Numbered from the stretch's first letter, positions 1 through 11,076 are shown. The stretch is DNA of 64,000 nt from Hydractinia symbiolongicarpus (GCF_029227915.1 NC_079878.1:9610001-9674000), one strand, 5' to 3'. Numbers and translations are program-made. Notes: a model not told the origin generated them from the letters alone.

Positions 1-1
1 C

Positions 2-3000
2 GAGAAAGACCTTAAGATTGGAAAACTCGAGCAGGACATCGAAACTCTTAGAAAAAAATTGACAGAATCTGAGGATGCATTGAGCTACGCTGGAACCATG
101 AAAGAGGAGTTTGCCACGCAGTTAGAGGACACGCAGAAATTGTTGCAAGCTGAACGGAAGGCTAGATGTGAAGCTGAACAGTTGTGTGAAACTCATCTAG
201 AGACAATCAAAACATTAAAAGAAGAAGTTAGGAAAATTAAAGAATCTTTTGAGTATCTGACCACGGTCAAGTTGGAAATGAACGAAGAACTTCAGAGTAA
301 AGCCACTGAACTTGACAACGCCAAGAAAGAAAAAGAAACTGTTTTAAAACAATTAGAAACTTGTAAGGCACGGTTGGATGATTTAGAAAGTAAAACTGTA
401 AGAGAAAAAGAGTTGAATGACCAAGTCCAAAAGGAAAGGGACCATTTCAAGAGCGAGGTAAACAAGCTGAGAATCTGTTTCGATACGTTAAATGAAGAAA
501 AACACAAGAACGTGGAAAATTTGAACCAAGTAAACATCAAACTACAAGAGATGCAAACCTTGTTAGATGCTAAACAGAAGGAAGTGCGTAAGATGGAGGA
601 AGCGCTTGGAAATGAGAAAGAAAACAATGTGTGCCACAAAGCGGAGATTTCAAACTTGAATATAAGTCTAGTAGAAGCGCAGAAATCAGCAGAGAAAGAA
701 AAGCGAAGAGTGAAAAAACTACAACACGATATGGAAAAGAAAGATCTCTCAATTAGTGAACTTGAGCAACAACTTAATTCGCTTAACTGTCAACTCGCAA
801 CGAAGGAAAACGCGCTCAAAGAAACCGTGGAAAATCTCACGAGAGCCGAAAACACACTCTCTTTAGAGAAAGAGATGCATACCTCGAAGCAGGCAAAACT
901 GGAAGAAATTAAAAAAAGTCTAATGCGTTCTCGCGCGCTTTCCTCCCAAGAGGATATTACTTCAGATAATTCTAACTTAGACGAAACTATTGATTTCAAC
1001 TCGCAGATACTCAAATTACAAGAGGAGATTGTAAAGGTATGGTTAATTTGTTTTCTTTTTGCATTTCCCGTTTAAATACTCTTCTCCGGTCTTTTTAAAA
1101 TTTTCTATGGTTAAAATTTTACAACGAATGATAATGCTAACTGAAATGGTAACTGCGAAAAGCAATCGGCAAATCCTATATATTTTCTTGGTTACTATAA
1201 ATCTATTAGCAGGTAGAGTAAAAACTAGTGGGCTATACAAAAAAAGGTTTTTACTGTCAATGCATCTTTCTTAGCTTGAAAAGGACAAAAAGCAGATGGT
1301 GGAAGCAGCTGTTGAAGAAGAAAGACTTCGAATAGTTGAAGCATCCAAACAATTTGTTCTCGAGAGAGAAAAAGAAAACGAGACTCGTAACCAAGATCTT
1401 CTCGATGATATCAAGCTAAAAGAAAAGAAGATTACAAATCTTCAAAAAACGATCTCACAAAAAGAGGAGGAGTGTAAACAGTTCGAGTATATACTGAGCA
1501 AGGAAAAAGAAACGTACCAAGAGCTATTGAAAACATCCGAAGAAGAAAAAAACGTGACCAGCGTGACCGCACCCGCTGAGCGTTTTAACGGAGATGAAAT
1601 TAATGAGATGCGAGAAAGGCTGGAGAGGGCTAAATTACAGAATGAAGAGCTAAGAGGAGATTTTGCGAAGACGGTAGATGATTACGAAAGAGCTAAGGCA
1701 AAGGAAAGTCGCGAGTTTGGTAAACTAAAAGAACAATGTGAAAACTTTAAATCGCTTTGCGAGAAGAAAGACGTTGATTTAAAACGTTTAAAAGCTTTGA
1801 CGATAGAGCCAAGACGAAACGAGAAATTACTGGAAGATTTGCGTGAAAAGTTAATGTCCTCGGATGAGAAATATATCACGCTGGAATTCAAAAACGAAGA
1901 CTTGCAGAATGCGTTAAAAAGCGCAACAAAAAAACACGAAATTGAAATGAGTGGAATCAGTAAAAAATTGTCTTCCCTAATGAAGGATAACGATCAATTG
2001 CGATTAAAACTTGAGGAAACCATGAAAAGGCTTTCCTTGCTTGAAAAGGAAAATTTGATATTAAAAAAAGATTTAGCAGCGTATCCGTTTGCAAAAAACA
2101 GCATGGTATCGCCTTTAACGAGATCTTTATCTTCTTTGAAAGTGTTGTCAAGCGAAGATGATTCTACAAACGATGTCTCTTCCATCCAAACCAACTCTTC
2201 CATCCAAACCGACTCGTCGCGAGTGCAATCTCAAGCTAAAGGGATTCTGAAAAAGTCATCTGAGACTCCAAAACGGAGTATGGAATCTACAGGTTGGTAC
2301 AGGTGTAAACTTTTTTTATACAACTTTGCTTCCTTTCTTTTCACACAAGAAGAGGGTGGGGTAATTCCACTTTAAACTCTTTGATTTTTCGTAGCTAAAC
2401 TTTTAAAATACTGCTCCGTTGCTAAGCTTCGATTCTGCTAAGATGTTCAGGGATACACTTTGTCAGGAATGTGAGAATTTTTTTTTAAATTGTCAAAATG
2501 TCAGGAAAAAGTCAAGAATATCAGGAACATTGCGTCAAAGCTATGATGTTTTTCAAGTATCAATATTTTGCTTTATTAATATACTTGTTGTTAAATGTAC
2601 TTATAGGGTAATCTAAGGTTTCATTCCAATAACGAATGTGTTCTCAAACCAGAACAACTGGAAATATCAATAAAAATATCGCTGATTCGCAAACGATTTG
2701 TTCTGTGGTTAGAATACTGACCGCGCTGATTGGTTGGTTACTTTCACTTGATCATTATCGGGGAACATATTTCTTGTTTTAAGCAAACTAACTGCCGAAA
2801 TTAAAATTTGAATATTACGCCTAGATTTTAGACTGAAAAAATGAGTAAATTTGAGGCTAAACTCGAAATTAACTTTGCAAATTTTCAGTCTGGTCAGTTG
2901 CTGACCCAGATCACGTCCTGGAACTTTTACTCGCCTTATTTACCGAACAAAAGTGACATACAGACCAATCATTATGAAGCATGATAATGTGCACGTGCTC

Positions 3001-4540
3001 TTAAATAAGTCGTGTATACTAAAATTTCCTGAACTTTCCCACTATATTTCTTTTATGCCATGTCATATTTACACCAAGTTCCATAGGCGGGGTTTAACCC
3101 GTTAGGGGGTAAAAGATGCACTGCAGATGTTTCAGAAGCGCTGTGTCACTTAACCATAGAATGTGCCAGAGATAGAACACTGTGTAATTTAAGCAAGTTC
3201 GTTTGAATCTAGATGTCTAGGCAACTTGACTATTACTTGTGATTTAGAAACGGATTTTTTAGTTCCGTACAGACATCCAATTTTCCAGTTGACTGTGTAT
3301 ATATTTATTTCTACTGCTTATTTTCTTAGAGAGTCTGTCATCAAAAGCCAACTCGAAGAGGACACGTTTAAACACCGTGATTGAGCATTCTAATGGTTAC
3401 GAGACAAAAATTTCACCATCGTCGGCTGCTGATCAAAGCGGAAGAAGAAGGTCGACGAGGCTTGCACGTAAACCATACAGTAGAGAGATGCCTTCCAGTT
3501 CTTCTGATGACGAGGTGAGTGAGACCTTAAGTGAGACCGAAGGGAAGAGGGAGAGATACAATTTGTAAAAATAAGTCTGCAAAGTATATCATAAAATTGG
3601 AGTTCGTTAAAATAACTATCGCACGGAAGCTCATGGAAACCTTAGTACAAAAACATTCGTTCGCAAAGTGTTTCTTGATATCTCACAAAATAAATCTATA
3701 ACAATAAAAAATAAATAAAAAAATTACTTGGGATCCAAATAAATCCTTTAAAACAAAATATTTTCCTATTAAATCGCAAAAATAAATCCAGAAAAAAGTT
3801 TATTTAGCATTAATCTATTTAAGATATGGTTGCAACCTTGTTTATTTTACGCCATAAAAACATAAAAACGAGGTTGTTTAATCATGCTTTTATTATCTTG
3901 TATAGGTTCTGCAGAAGCAACTTTCGGGTTCAACCACTTCTCACCCTACGAAAGAAAATCCAGCACATGCTCGTGTTACTCGTGCACGTGACAAAGAAAC
4001 GACACCATTGTCCCCCAAAAAGACAAATATTACGGATTTAAACTCTTCTCTAACGGTACCGAAAAAGCCTCATCGTGATCTTGGTATGCCGACAAGAATA
4101 GTTGGTAATAAAAACGTACAACAAGGTACGAGTTTGTTCATTTCCTTCTCTGTCTGTTTGCTTGTTGGTCGGTCGGTCGGTCGGTCGGTCGGTCGGTCGG
4201 TCGGTCGGTCGGTCGGTCGGTCGGTCGGTCGGTCGGTCGGTCGGTCGGTCGGTCGGTGGTGACACGAGACTTTGTTTATAAGTTCTGGCCGCCTTTGATC
4301 CTTTGAAAGGGTGACTAAATACCCAGTATAAAAGATTTGACAAAATTCTCCCAAAGTCCTAATTAAGTTTTGTCCTTTATTCTAACACATCATTTTTTAA
4401 TAGGTCCCTGCAGAGCGACGCGTTTAAATTCGACTCGTAACGCAGATGCTGAAGTTACGAGCAAACATTCCGTAAAAGCTCGTCCGTCGTTACGGAGTGA
4501 TGGTAACAGCGAACAGGAAGAAAAATGCAATATGCAGTAG
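2..4540 (+). CDS. Large coiled-coil protein, 3' part (5' end outside window)
   Basis: Five exons join in frame: 2-1036, 1275-2292, 3330-3514, 3906-4125 and 4404-4540, stop TAG at 4538. All introns are GT-AG and phases agree (0, 1, 0, 1). The visible 864 residues open inside a long Glu/Lys/Leu-rich heptad coiled coil of roughly 640 residues. A Ser/Thr-rich region follows, with a doubled SSIQT motif and an ILKKSSETPKRS stretch. The tail is basic and disordered, including RRRSTRLARKPY and an SSSSDDE acidic patch. No enzymatic domain is visible. The architecture would suit the stalk and tail of a motor or a cytoskeletal or centrosomal scaffold; a kinesin-6 (KIF20-like) origin is only a guess, since any head domain lies upstream of base 1. 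Exon structure is firm; identity is not. Confidence 0.75.
4167..4257. repeat. (GGTC)n microsatellite
   Basis: About 22 uninterrupted copies of the tetranucleotide GGTC lie in the last intron of the coiled-coil gene, about 40 bp after the donor site of its fourth exon. Stop-free frames across it (Ser-Val-Gly-Arg on +, Pro-Thr-Asp-Arg on -) are repeat artefacts. Confidence 0.97.
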
Positions 4541-6671
4541 TGTTTTATTTATTTTTTATGTAAATATTTATCATTTTAACGAAATTGTTACGCACATGAT
4601 TTTGTTGGAAACCCTCAATTCCAGCCTCCCCTAATTATTTTACATCGGTAATAGCACGGAAACGAGGCTGATTTTCTGTATGTTTGAAATGTTTATAATA
4701 TGTGTGATCAGTATCAACTTCGTATCCACTGCTTACATAGTGGATAATTCAACTGTATATGTACGCTCTGGTACAGGCAAGAAAAATAATGTATCCAGAA
4801 TGAAATGAAATTTCCAGAATTAAACATTTTATATTTTATTTATTTTGTCGTATTTTTGTCGTACCAGTGTTTTCTGGCTCGTGTCACCCCAAAATATTGA
4901 AAAGCTGACAGATGGAAATGAGACTCACGCGGATGGAATTAAACTAAGATCAAGCTAAAGACATAAAAAAAATCATTTTTTCTTTTCTCTGCATCAGCAA
5001 TTTAAAGAAGTTCTTGCCAAAGTTACTGCGAGATTTGGCATCACATAGGGCGACCTTTACCTAGAATTACTTAAGAAATCCATTTCCTGCCAAATGAGTT
5101 AATCTACGGCTTGTTGAATTTTGCCTTAAGTGTATTCGAAGTTTTGTTATTATTCGTTTATAAATATTTGTTTTGTTGCGTTTTATTGCAAGAAAACAAT
5201 GGTCCCAATAACCTTACAGTCGATACACGAGAGTGGTAAAAACACGATTGATAGAAAATGACAATTTCCGCACGGGCTTCAAATTTATGTGTCTGTTGGG
5301 AGTAGACAATTTTTTTAGGCGAACCATCCTGGGAACGAAGGTAGTAATCACATAGAATACCAACCACCTTAGGAAAAAAACATGCGATTTTGTGTGAGTT
5401 GCCAAAAATCGCAAAAAAATTTATTCCGCAAAATTTTTAGGTTTCAATCGCAAAAATTTATTCCGCAAAATTTATAATTTTCTACGTAAAAAATAACATG
5501 TTTGTATATTCTTCATGTTTTAATGCTACAAAACTGAGAATAGAACAGTTTTCGATCAATTTTATCACATTCGATGACACGAGGAGCTTCTTTACAAGAA
5601 GAGCTACGGACTGTACTCCTTTCTTTTCTCTTTTCGTCTCACACCTTGCTCGGGACTTCATAGTTTTTGGCCGTCAACCAAAAGGAAGTTAATAATTATA
5701 CTACTACACAATAGTGATGACAAGAACGCAGAGTTGACGAAGAACAAATTAACAGCATATTCAAAATACATTCATTGATGACTTTTAAAAGCTATTTTTT
5801 TGATAAGCATACGAGTAAATTGGGCTAGAGGACAATACGATAAGATTTTGCCCATTTGACCTTGAAGTTATGCCTAATTTTAAGACTAATTTGGATATAT
5901 GATATAGCGTTTAATATGAGCGCCCTGGTTTCAGGCTATTTTTTAGACAGAGTTTCTTTGTGTAACAGTATTTCTTGTATTTAATTTCGGAAGAAATGAT
6001 ATGCTTTAAAGCCGGTTCACCCTTGTGACGTAAGCGCGAACGCAAGAAAAAGAAAGTTAACACCTTCCACGCAAAGCATAAGCTCGAAGCAAGATATCGA
6101 AAAGTTTTGATTATCTTGCGTTTGCATTCACGTTTGCAGTGTGTGAACTAGAAAACGCAAGTGAACGCAGACGCATCAACAAACGCAAAAATATTCTCAA
6201 TGATAAATTTAAAAAACAGAATTTGAAGTCAGAGATATTAAAAAAAGTACTGGGAACGGAATTTTTCGAAGAAAAGCTGTGTGGAAGAAAAATTATTTTT
6301 AAAAATTCGTTTTGTAAGGATAAAAGGTATGATAAGAACGTAATTAAAGTGGCTTTGTGCTGATTACGATCGTCGTTTCTTAAGTATAAAAAACTAATAA
6401 AAAAAAATCGATTTTTTGATACAATCAAGGTATACCGTCACCTCAATGCAACACGTGCACAAGAAACGACACAGATGTTGCGCAAAACGGTTTATCCATA
6501 AAATAAATACGGTACAACAATATTGTCCCGTTTTTGACAAAACTAAATATATTTGTAAAAGCTAAACGCAAACGTGGACGCTGATTATCTCCACTTGCAC
6601 AATTTAAAAGACATTTGAATTCTTGGGTTTAGAACGAGGACGAACGACTACAGAATTTTGGCGTTAATTAG
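4541..6671. other. Intergenic region between convergent genes
   Basis: This holds the presumed 3' UTR of the coiled-coil gene and the spacer to the RPS26 3' end. No exon set or RNA gene is supportable. Around 5400-5480 there are alternating motifs of the type TTTATTCCGCAAAATTT, a short-repeat style that recurs elsewhere in the window. A small open frame at 6139-6363 has biased low-complexity sequence and no support. Confidence 0.6.
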
Positions 6672-6677
6672 TTTATT
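6672..6677 (-). terminator. Polyadenylation signal AATAAA of RPS26
   Basis: AATAAA on the minus strand lies 8 bp beyond the RPS26 stop codon. This implies a very short 3' UTR, as is usual for ribosomal protein genes. Confidence 0.7.
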
Positions 6678-6685
6678 TCAACTAG

Positions 6686-9600
6686 CTACGTTCTTTGTGG
6701 GGCTACAAAAGGTCTCTGTTGCGCTCCACCAAATGGTCTCTGTTGGGCTCCGCCAAATGGTCTAGGTGGTGCACCAGGCGCTCCAGGTGTCTGTCCTGGA
6801 CGTTGCTGTCTGTTATCATCACGCTGAAAAAAGAAAAATGTTGTTTATGTTTGCTGTTTCTGACTAACTTCAACAAAAAAAATTGTTGCCAATACACAAC
6901 GATTCGTTAATATTTACCCTCATTCCGAATCTTGGCGGTGGAGTACGGATTTTTCTGTCTTCTCGAGATCTGTTACGCACAACCTTCGAATGGATAGCAC
7001 AGCTCACACAGTAGCTCAATTTTGCATACAGTTTAGGAAGTTGGTAACCTATAAACAAACAGAACTAACATTACAAGTGACGAAGATGTATTTACAGACA
7101 ACTAACATTCACGACAGGATGACATGATGTTGCAGACAAAAAGAATAAAAATGAAATTCAAGATGAAGAATCTGCAGGTGTGCAATCTTACAGGTGTGTA
7201 CACCATTATTTAGTCATGGCACTCAATAAAGGTGTGAGTCCACGGTGGAGAATGGTGATTAATTTAGCATCGTTTATTAATCACTGCATATAAATAATGC
7301 ACAATTACTCAAACAGTGCAGATTCAATATAACTAGTTTTCCTTATACAGCCGAAGGATTTCAGTAAAAAAAGGTTGACGGATTGGATTACCTAACTTAT
7401 CCACTGTAAATTTGCAGTATGTATTTACCTTGTTTTGAGAAGCTAAACAATGTTTAGGGCAAAGTGAAAAAATCAATTGTTTTAAAAAAAAGTAAGAAAT
7501 TTGTACGCCCAAAAATGGAATATGTGGAATAAACTTTTGTGGATAGAGACCTCAAAAGAGATATTGCAGAATAAATTTTTGTGGATGCAAGAAATTTGGT
7601 AAATCGAAAGTCGAACCTAACCTAATTACTATCTCGCCTGCGAGGAGTATTTAAATACAGCTGTCCGTCCTAAAATGGAAATTTTTGGCTCTCTGAGCAC
7701 CGACACGGGAGTAGTCGTGTGTTCGAATCTTATCTTGGTAACTATTTTTACTTTTTTTTTCTTTTTACTATCTCGCCTGCGAGGATAGGTTTCCAACTCG
7801 TAACCAACTAAATGTCCCAAATGGTCAATTGCAAAAAGGTATGCTGAACATAATAGTGACATCATAATTTTGATTTTTGTCACCTAAATGTCATTTTAGG
7901 CCAAAATTGGTCTGAAATTAAAACTACTTTATTTTCGACAAAATTTGGCACAGATAACAAAAAAAGTATGCTAACATGATGGTGACATCAAAATTTTGAT
8001 TCTTTGTCACCTAAATGCCGTTTAAAACCATAAACGTTTCAATCGCGCGACTTTTAACCATTAGCAGAAATTGTAGAATTGGGTCGCATTGTGGATGTTT
8101 CATAGTTGTGCATTTTTAATAGCGAGATAGTTTATGCAGCGCCTGCATCTTGTTTAGTATGAAAAACATCTGTCTAATTTTAATTAAAAAATCAAATATT
8201 TTTATTTGGTCAGTAAGTCAACAGATCAGTAAGGTTAGAAAACATGTGTTCACCAATTTTTAGAATATATCAGGGTTAAAAGAACTACGTCACGAAACAT
8301 GATCCATGGTCCGAAACAAGACCACTGGAAATGCATACTTATTACTAAACACAAGCAAATTGGCTATGAAGGTGAATTTTGCATGAACTATTTTCTTTGA
8401 TAACTAGTATCATCATGTCATTAAACAAAACCCAACTCCCTTAACTAGGCTAGAGTAAACATTATATCAATGCTTTACAACCCTGTCATGATTTTAAATG
8501 TACACTATTTTTTAGTCATGGTAACTCAATTTAGAATGCACATGAGTCCACGGTGGAGAACAGTGATTTATTTAGCAATGTTTATTAAATTTTACATATA
8601 AATAACGTAAAACAACTCAAACAGTGCAAACTTATTTAAAATTTGTTGTTTCTTGAACATCTAAACGATACTTCAATGGTAAAGTTAAGTAGGTAACATG
8701 TCAGGAGACCCTTTCCAGTCATCAGGTAAACTAATTACACAGGAGTGTATTGGTTTAATTGTTTTTTCACATGGTTTTTATTTTTCACAAAAAAATTTAT
8801 TTACTGCGTGTTTACTATGTAAAACATAAAATGAAAGATTGCGTATATCCAAGTTCAACAACTTCTCATAGTCGCAGTTCAATGACGTTTTAATAAAAAA
8901 ACACTATACTCCCTTGTAATGTACTGTGTACTCTCTTCGCTAAAACAATTTTAATTTTAAGAGAAAATAATAGCTTTTATTAAAAGGACTAAAATGTAAC
9001 ACATAGTCCTGGGGGGAAGAGAGGGTTGTCACTATAAGCATTTCAGTCAGGAATTAATTCTGACTTTTGGTGATCAATGTACCTTTTTTTGCGGCAATGT
9101 CTCTTTAATAATAACCGTCGTCTGTCTGCCTGTGTGTCCACGAAAGCCGCGTCCCGTAACGGGAACACAACACATATTTTTGTTCACTTTGTTGCAACGG
9201 GTAAATTTAAAGGACTGGCGACCCCGTGGACTTTTCCACGGGCTAATGACTAGTCTATATTATAATACCTGTATATGTCTCTCTGTCTGTCACGCAAAAT
9301 GGTAGCTTAGCTGCACAAGTACGCACAGTATAAAAAGGACTGGCGAACCTGACGACTAGTTTATTTAATTTTCAGTTGGTTTCAATACAGTACCAACAAA
9401 TGTGACTATTTTACTACGACAATATATTTATTGAATGTACACTATTTTTTAGTCATGGTAACTCAATTAAAAATGCACCTGAGCCCACGGTGGAGAATAG
9501 TTAGTTCTTTAGCATCATTTTAAGACCTTGTTTTATGCAATAAAACAAACTCATTATTAAAACAATGCTGCATAACAAGAATTAAAAAATGTTGAATATC

Positions 9601-11076
9601 TTACTTTCATAAACGCTGGCCTCACTTAAATCTCGCACAGCAGCTGCTTCAACAATATTTCTTATAACAAATTTTTTGATGGCCTTATCCTTGGGGACAC
9701 ATCGGGCACAGTTTGTGCATCGGACATATCGGACGTGTCCACGGCCACTTTTGTTCCGTCCACCATTCCTTCGCTTTTGTGTCTAAAAAAAGAAAATAAT
9801 GAGAAATTGTCTTTGAACAATTTTAGGGTGACTTACAAATTGAAAAATACATGCTGAACGCCAATTCCATGTTTAGATAACACAATGATTGCAAGAACCT
9901 TTTAACTTGTTGTTAAAAACCCTTGCTAAACTTGTGTTTAACTGAACCAAGTCAGTCAGTCCTGAAAATTTGGCAGAAACGATCGTTTTGTTTTTGCAAC
10001 ATTTCTGCGAATCAATAAAGCTGGTAAGGATAAATCGTTTCCCTTGGAGAATATTTAAATTATAATCATTTTATATTATAATATATATTATATATTTATA
10101 TTATAATATTTTACTACTATAGAGTAGGTCTTGTCACTGACCAGGGGGATTATGAAATGGTTCTCCACTTATCCACAAGGTCCACTTCGCAGAAACAAAA
10201 AATGTTTTGATTATTTACATCAGCTTCAAATCGCGGTAACGATGGATCGTTTCCCTAGAATCCATAAATTTTAAGGCCTGTCATTTATGGTAAAGTGTCT
10301 TGGTAAACTACAGTGCCTTTTTTGTGGTGCCGTAGATTAGTGGTTATAGCTGTCGTGCTCTGTGTGGGAGACCGGATTTTCTGGGTCCTGTAAACTTGCC
10401 ATAAGTACCCTAAAGAAATTAATTTTTACGGGAATTAATTTTTGCAAGTCTATATTATAATACCCATATACATCTGTCTGTCACGCAAAATCGTAACCGC
10501 ATTAGCGAGACACGAAATGCAGGTAATAAAGGACAGGCTGAGCCGTGGATTTATCTATTTTTGTCAATTTAGGGAAAATTAGTTCTCACAAATTTTTTTT
10601 CAAATATATCTTGTTTGAATCAAAAAGTTTTTTCCATGTTTTTTCCGTCTTATAGCCAAAAGTGAGTCAGTCGGAGGACGCGAAATAACATATTTTTGAT
10701 GGCGACCCAACATATATGGCACTTTCCGGCAAGTTGGCAGCCTCTTCCCAACTGATATTGCACAGGAAGAACTGACACCAATCAAATCCTGTTTAATTTT
10801 AAGACACTGTAGTTTGATTAAATGACAAGTGCAGGTAAGGTAGAAGATGCCGTTTAAATGACACAGTAACTGCCAGAATGAAGTTTTTAATCACGCAAGG
10901 AATTTCTTCTATCCAGGATAAAAAGGTACTGGCTACATTTCTTTAGTTTCTAGCTCGCTAAATTGGCAAATACATATCTAATTCTCAGTATGAACAAATT
11001 TTGTAATAAAAATTTTCTGTTACGTTAATAAAGCTTGTATAACTCTAAATAAACGATCAGTTTGCACTCTTACCAT
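6686..11076 (-). CDS. RPS26: 40S ribosomal protein S26 (eS26)
   Basis: Four minus-strand exons: 11074-11076 (the ATG alone), 9605-9782, 6918-7048 and 6686-6823. They give 149 residues. The ATG-only first exon, followed by GTAAGA, is a layout known for RPS26 genes. The protein starts MTQKRRNGG, carries the eS26 zinc cysteines at C23/C26 (CTNC) and a second CVSC pair, and contains the family signatures [20 protein letters not shown] and KVVRNRSRE. It is a component of the small subunit near the mRNA exit channel. After the TPPPRF motif, where animal eS26 normally ends within about 15 residues, this protein runs on for nearly 50 residues with FGGAQQRPF repeats. Intron 2 (7049-9604) hosts three H/ACA snoRNA candidates, and introns 1 and 2 hold Helitron-like repeats. 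Confidence 0.95.
7194..7320 (-). ncRNA. H/ACA box snoRNA candidate, copy 1 (RPS26 intron 2)
   Basis: On the host strand the sequence folds as hairpin, H box, hairpin, ACA. The 5' hairpin has a GCA..GTTT / AAAC..TGC lower stem and a TGCAT/ATGCA upper stem. The H box is AAATTA (ANANNA). The 3' hairpin has outer stem CACCATT/AATGGTG and inner stem CGTGGACTCA paired with TGAGT-G-CCATG. ACA stands 3 nt before the inferred 3' end at 7194. The 3' pocket strands CTCCAC and ACTAA match 18S rRNA around UUAGU-UG-GUGGAG, a segment I recall as conserved. The ACA lies 15 nt from the pocket, as expected for this class. Confidence 0.85.
7628..8045. repeat. Dispersed repeat mosaic in RPS26 intron 2
   Basis: The segment has two CTCGCCTGCGAGGA palindromic patches and about 1.3 units of the family tandemly repeated at 13800-14130 (CACCTAAATGTCATTTTAGG, AAATTTGGCACAG, GGTGACATCA). 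Between them, near 7700-7725, is a tRNA B-box-like GTGTTCGAATC, possibly a decayed SINE. No gene is visible. Confidence 0.7.
8496..8627 (-). ncRNA. H/ACA box snoRNA candidate, copy 2 (RPS26 intron 2)
   Basis: Same architecture as the copy at 7194-7320. The 5' hairpin keeps the GCA..GTTT / AAAC..TGC base and has a TTTTAC/GTAAAA upper stem. The H box is AAATAA. The 3' hairpin outer stem is CACTGTT/AATAGTG, the inner stem and the guide strands CTCCAC and ACTAA are unchanged, and ACA lies 3 nt from the end. Relative to copy 1 one outer-stem pair changed from C-G to U-A and another from A-U to G-U, so pairing is kept although the bases changed. Confidence 0.85.
9102..9253 (+). mobile_element. Short non-autonomous Helitron-like element, copy A
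   Basis: It starts TCTTTAATAATAACCGTCG and ends with a GC-rich hairpin (CCGTGGACTTTTCCACGG) followed by GCTAATGACTAG, that is hairpin, short spacer and CTAG, with T as the next base. TC start, subterminal hairpin and CTRR end define Helitrons. The following element starts at the very next base. Confidence 0.7.
9254..9359 (+). mobile_element. Short non-autonomous Helitron-like element, copy B
   Basis: It begins TCTATATTATAATACCTG and ends GACGACTAG followed by T. It shares the GTCTGTCACGCAAAATGGTAG core with the 21749-21880 copy but has lost most of the terminal hairpin. It abuts copy A with no spacer. Confidence 0.7.
9433..9568 (-). ncRNA. H/ACA box snoRNA candidate, copy 3 (RPS26 intron 2)
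   Basis: The 5' hairpin is fully paired at its base (GCATTGTTTT with AAAATGATGC, including two G-U pairs) and has a GTTTTAT/ATAAAAC upper stem. The H box is AAAGAA. The 3' hairpin has ACTATT/AATAGT, the conserved CGTGG and CCATG stem, guide strands CTCCAC and ACTAA, and ACA 3 nt from the 3' end. The 5' hairpin differs most from the other copies while still folding. Confidence 0.85.
10326..10400 (+). repeat. Probable tRNA-derived SINE fragment
   Basis: GTAGATTAGTGGTTATAGC resembles a pol III A box region and GTGTGGGAGACCGGATTTT a degraded tRNA T-arm region, in the spacing of an Asp/Glu-type tRNA. The B box is too degenerate for a functional tRNA. It lies in RPS26 intron 1. Confidence 0.45.
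10449..10555 (+). mobile_element. Short non-autonomous Helitron-like element, copy C (decayed 3' end)
   Basis: It begins TCTATATTATAATACCCATA and contains the shared CTGTCTGTCACGCAAAAT core and the GCCGTGGATTT half of the terminal hairpin. The closing hairpin arm and CTAG are not recognisable. Confidence 0.6.

Noticed and set aside
292-1014. Minus-strand ORFs over the first exon
   Set aside because: Antisense shadows of a Glu/Lys-rich coiled-coil exon.
4008-4354. ORFs coding for repeated GRSV and PTDR tetrapeptides
   Set aside because: Products of the GGTC microsatellite; only the segment 3906-4125 is a true exon.
7690-7730. Possible tRNA with a GTGTTCGAATC B box
   Set aside because: No matching acceptor stem, A box or anticodon arm; kept only as part of a repeat mosaic.
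7194-9568. The three similar sequences as C/D box snoRNAs or as a plain transposon
   Set aside because: No C (RUGAUGA) and D (CUGA) boxes with a terminal stem are present; no terminal repeats or target duplications are seen, whereas H/ACA boxes and covarying stems are.
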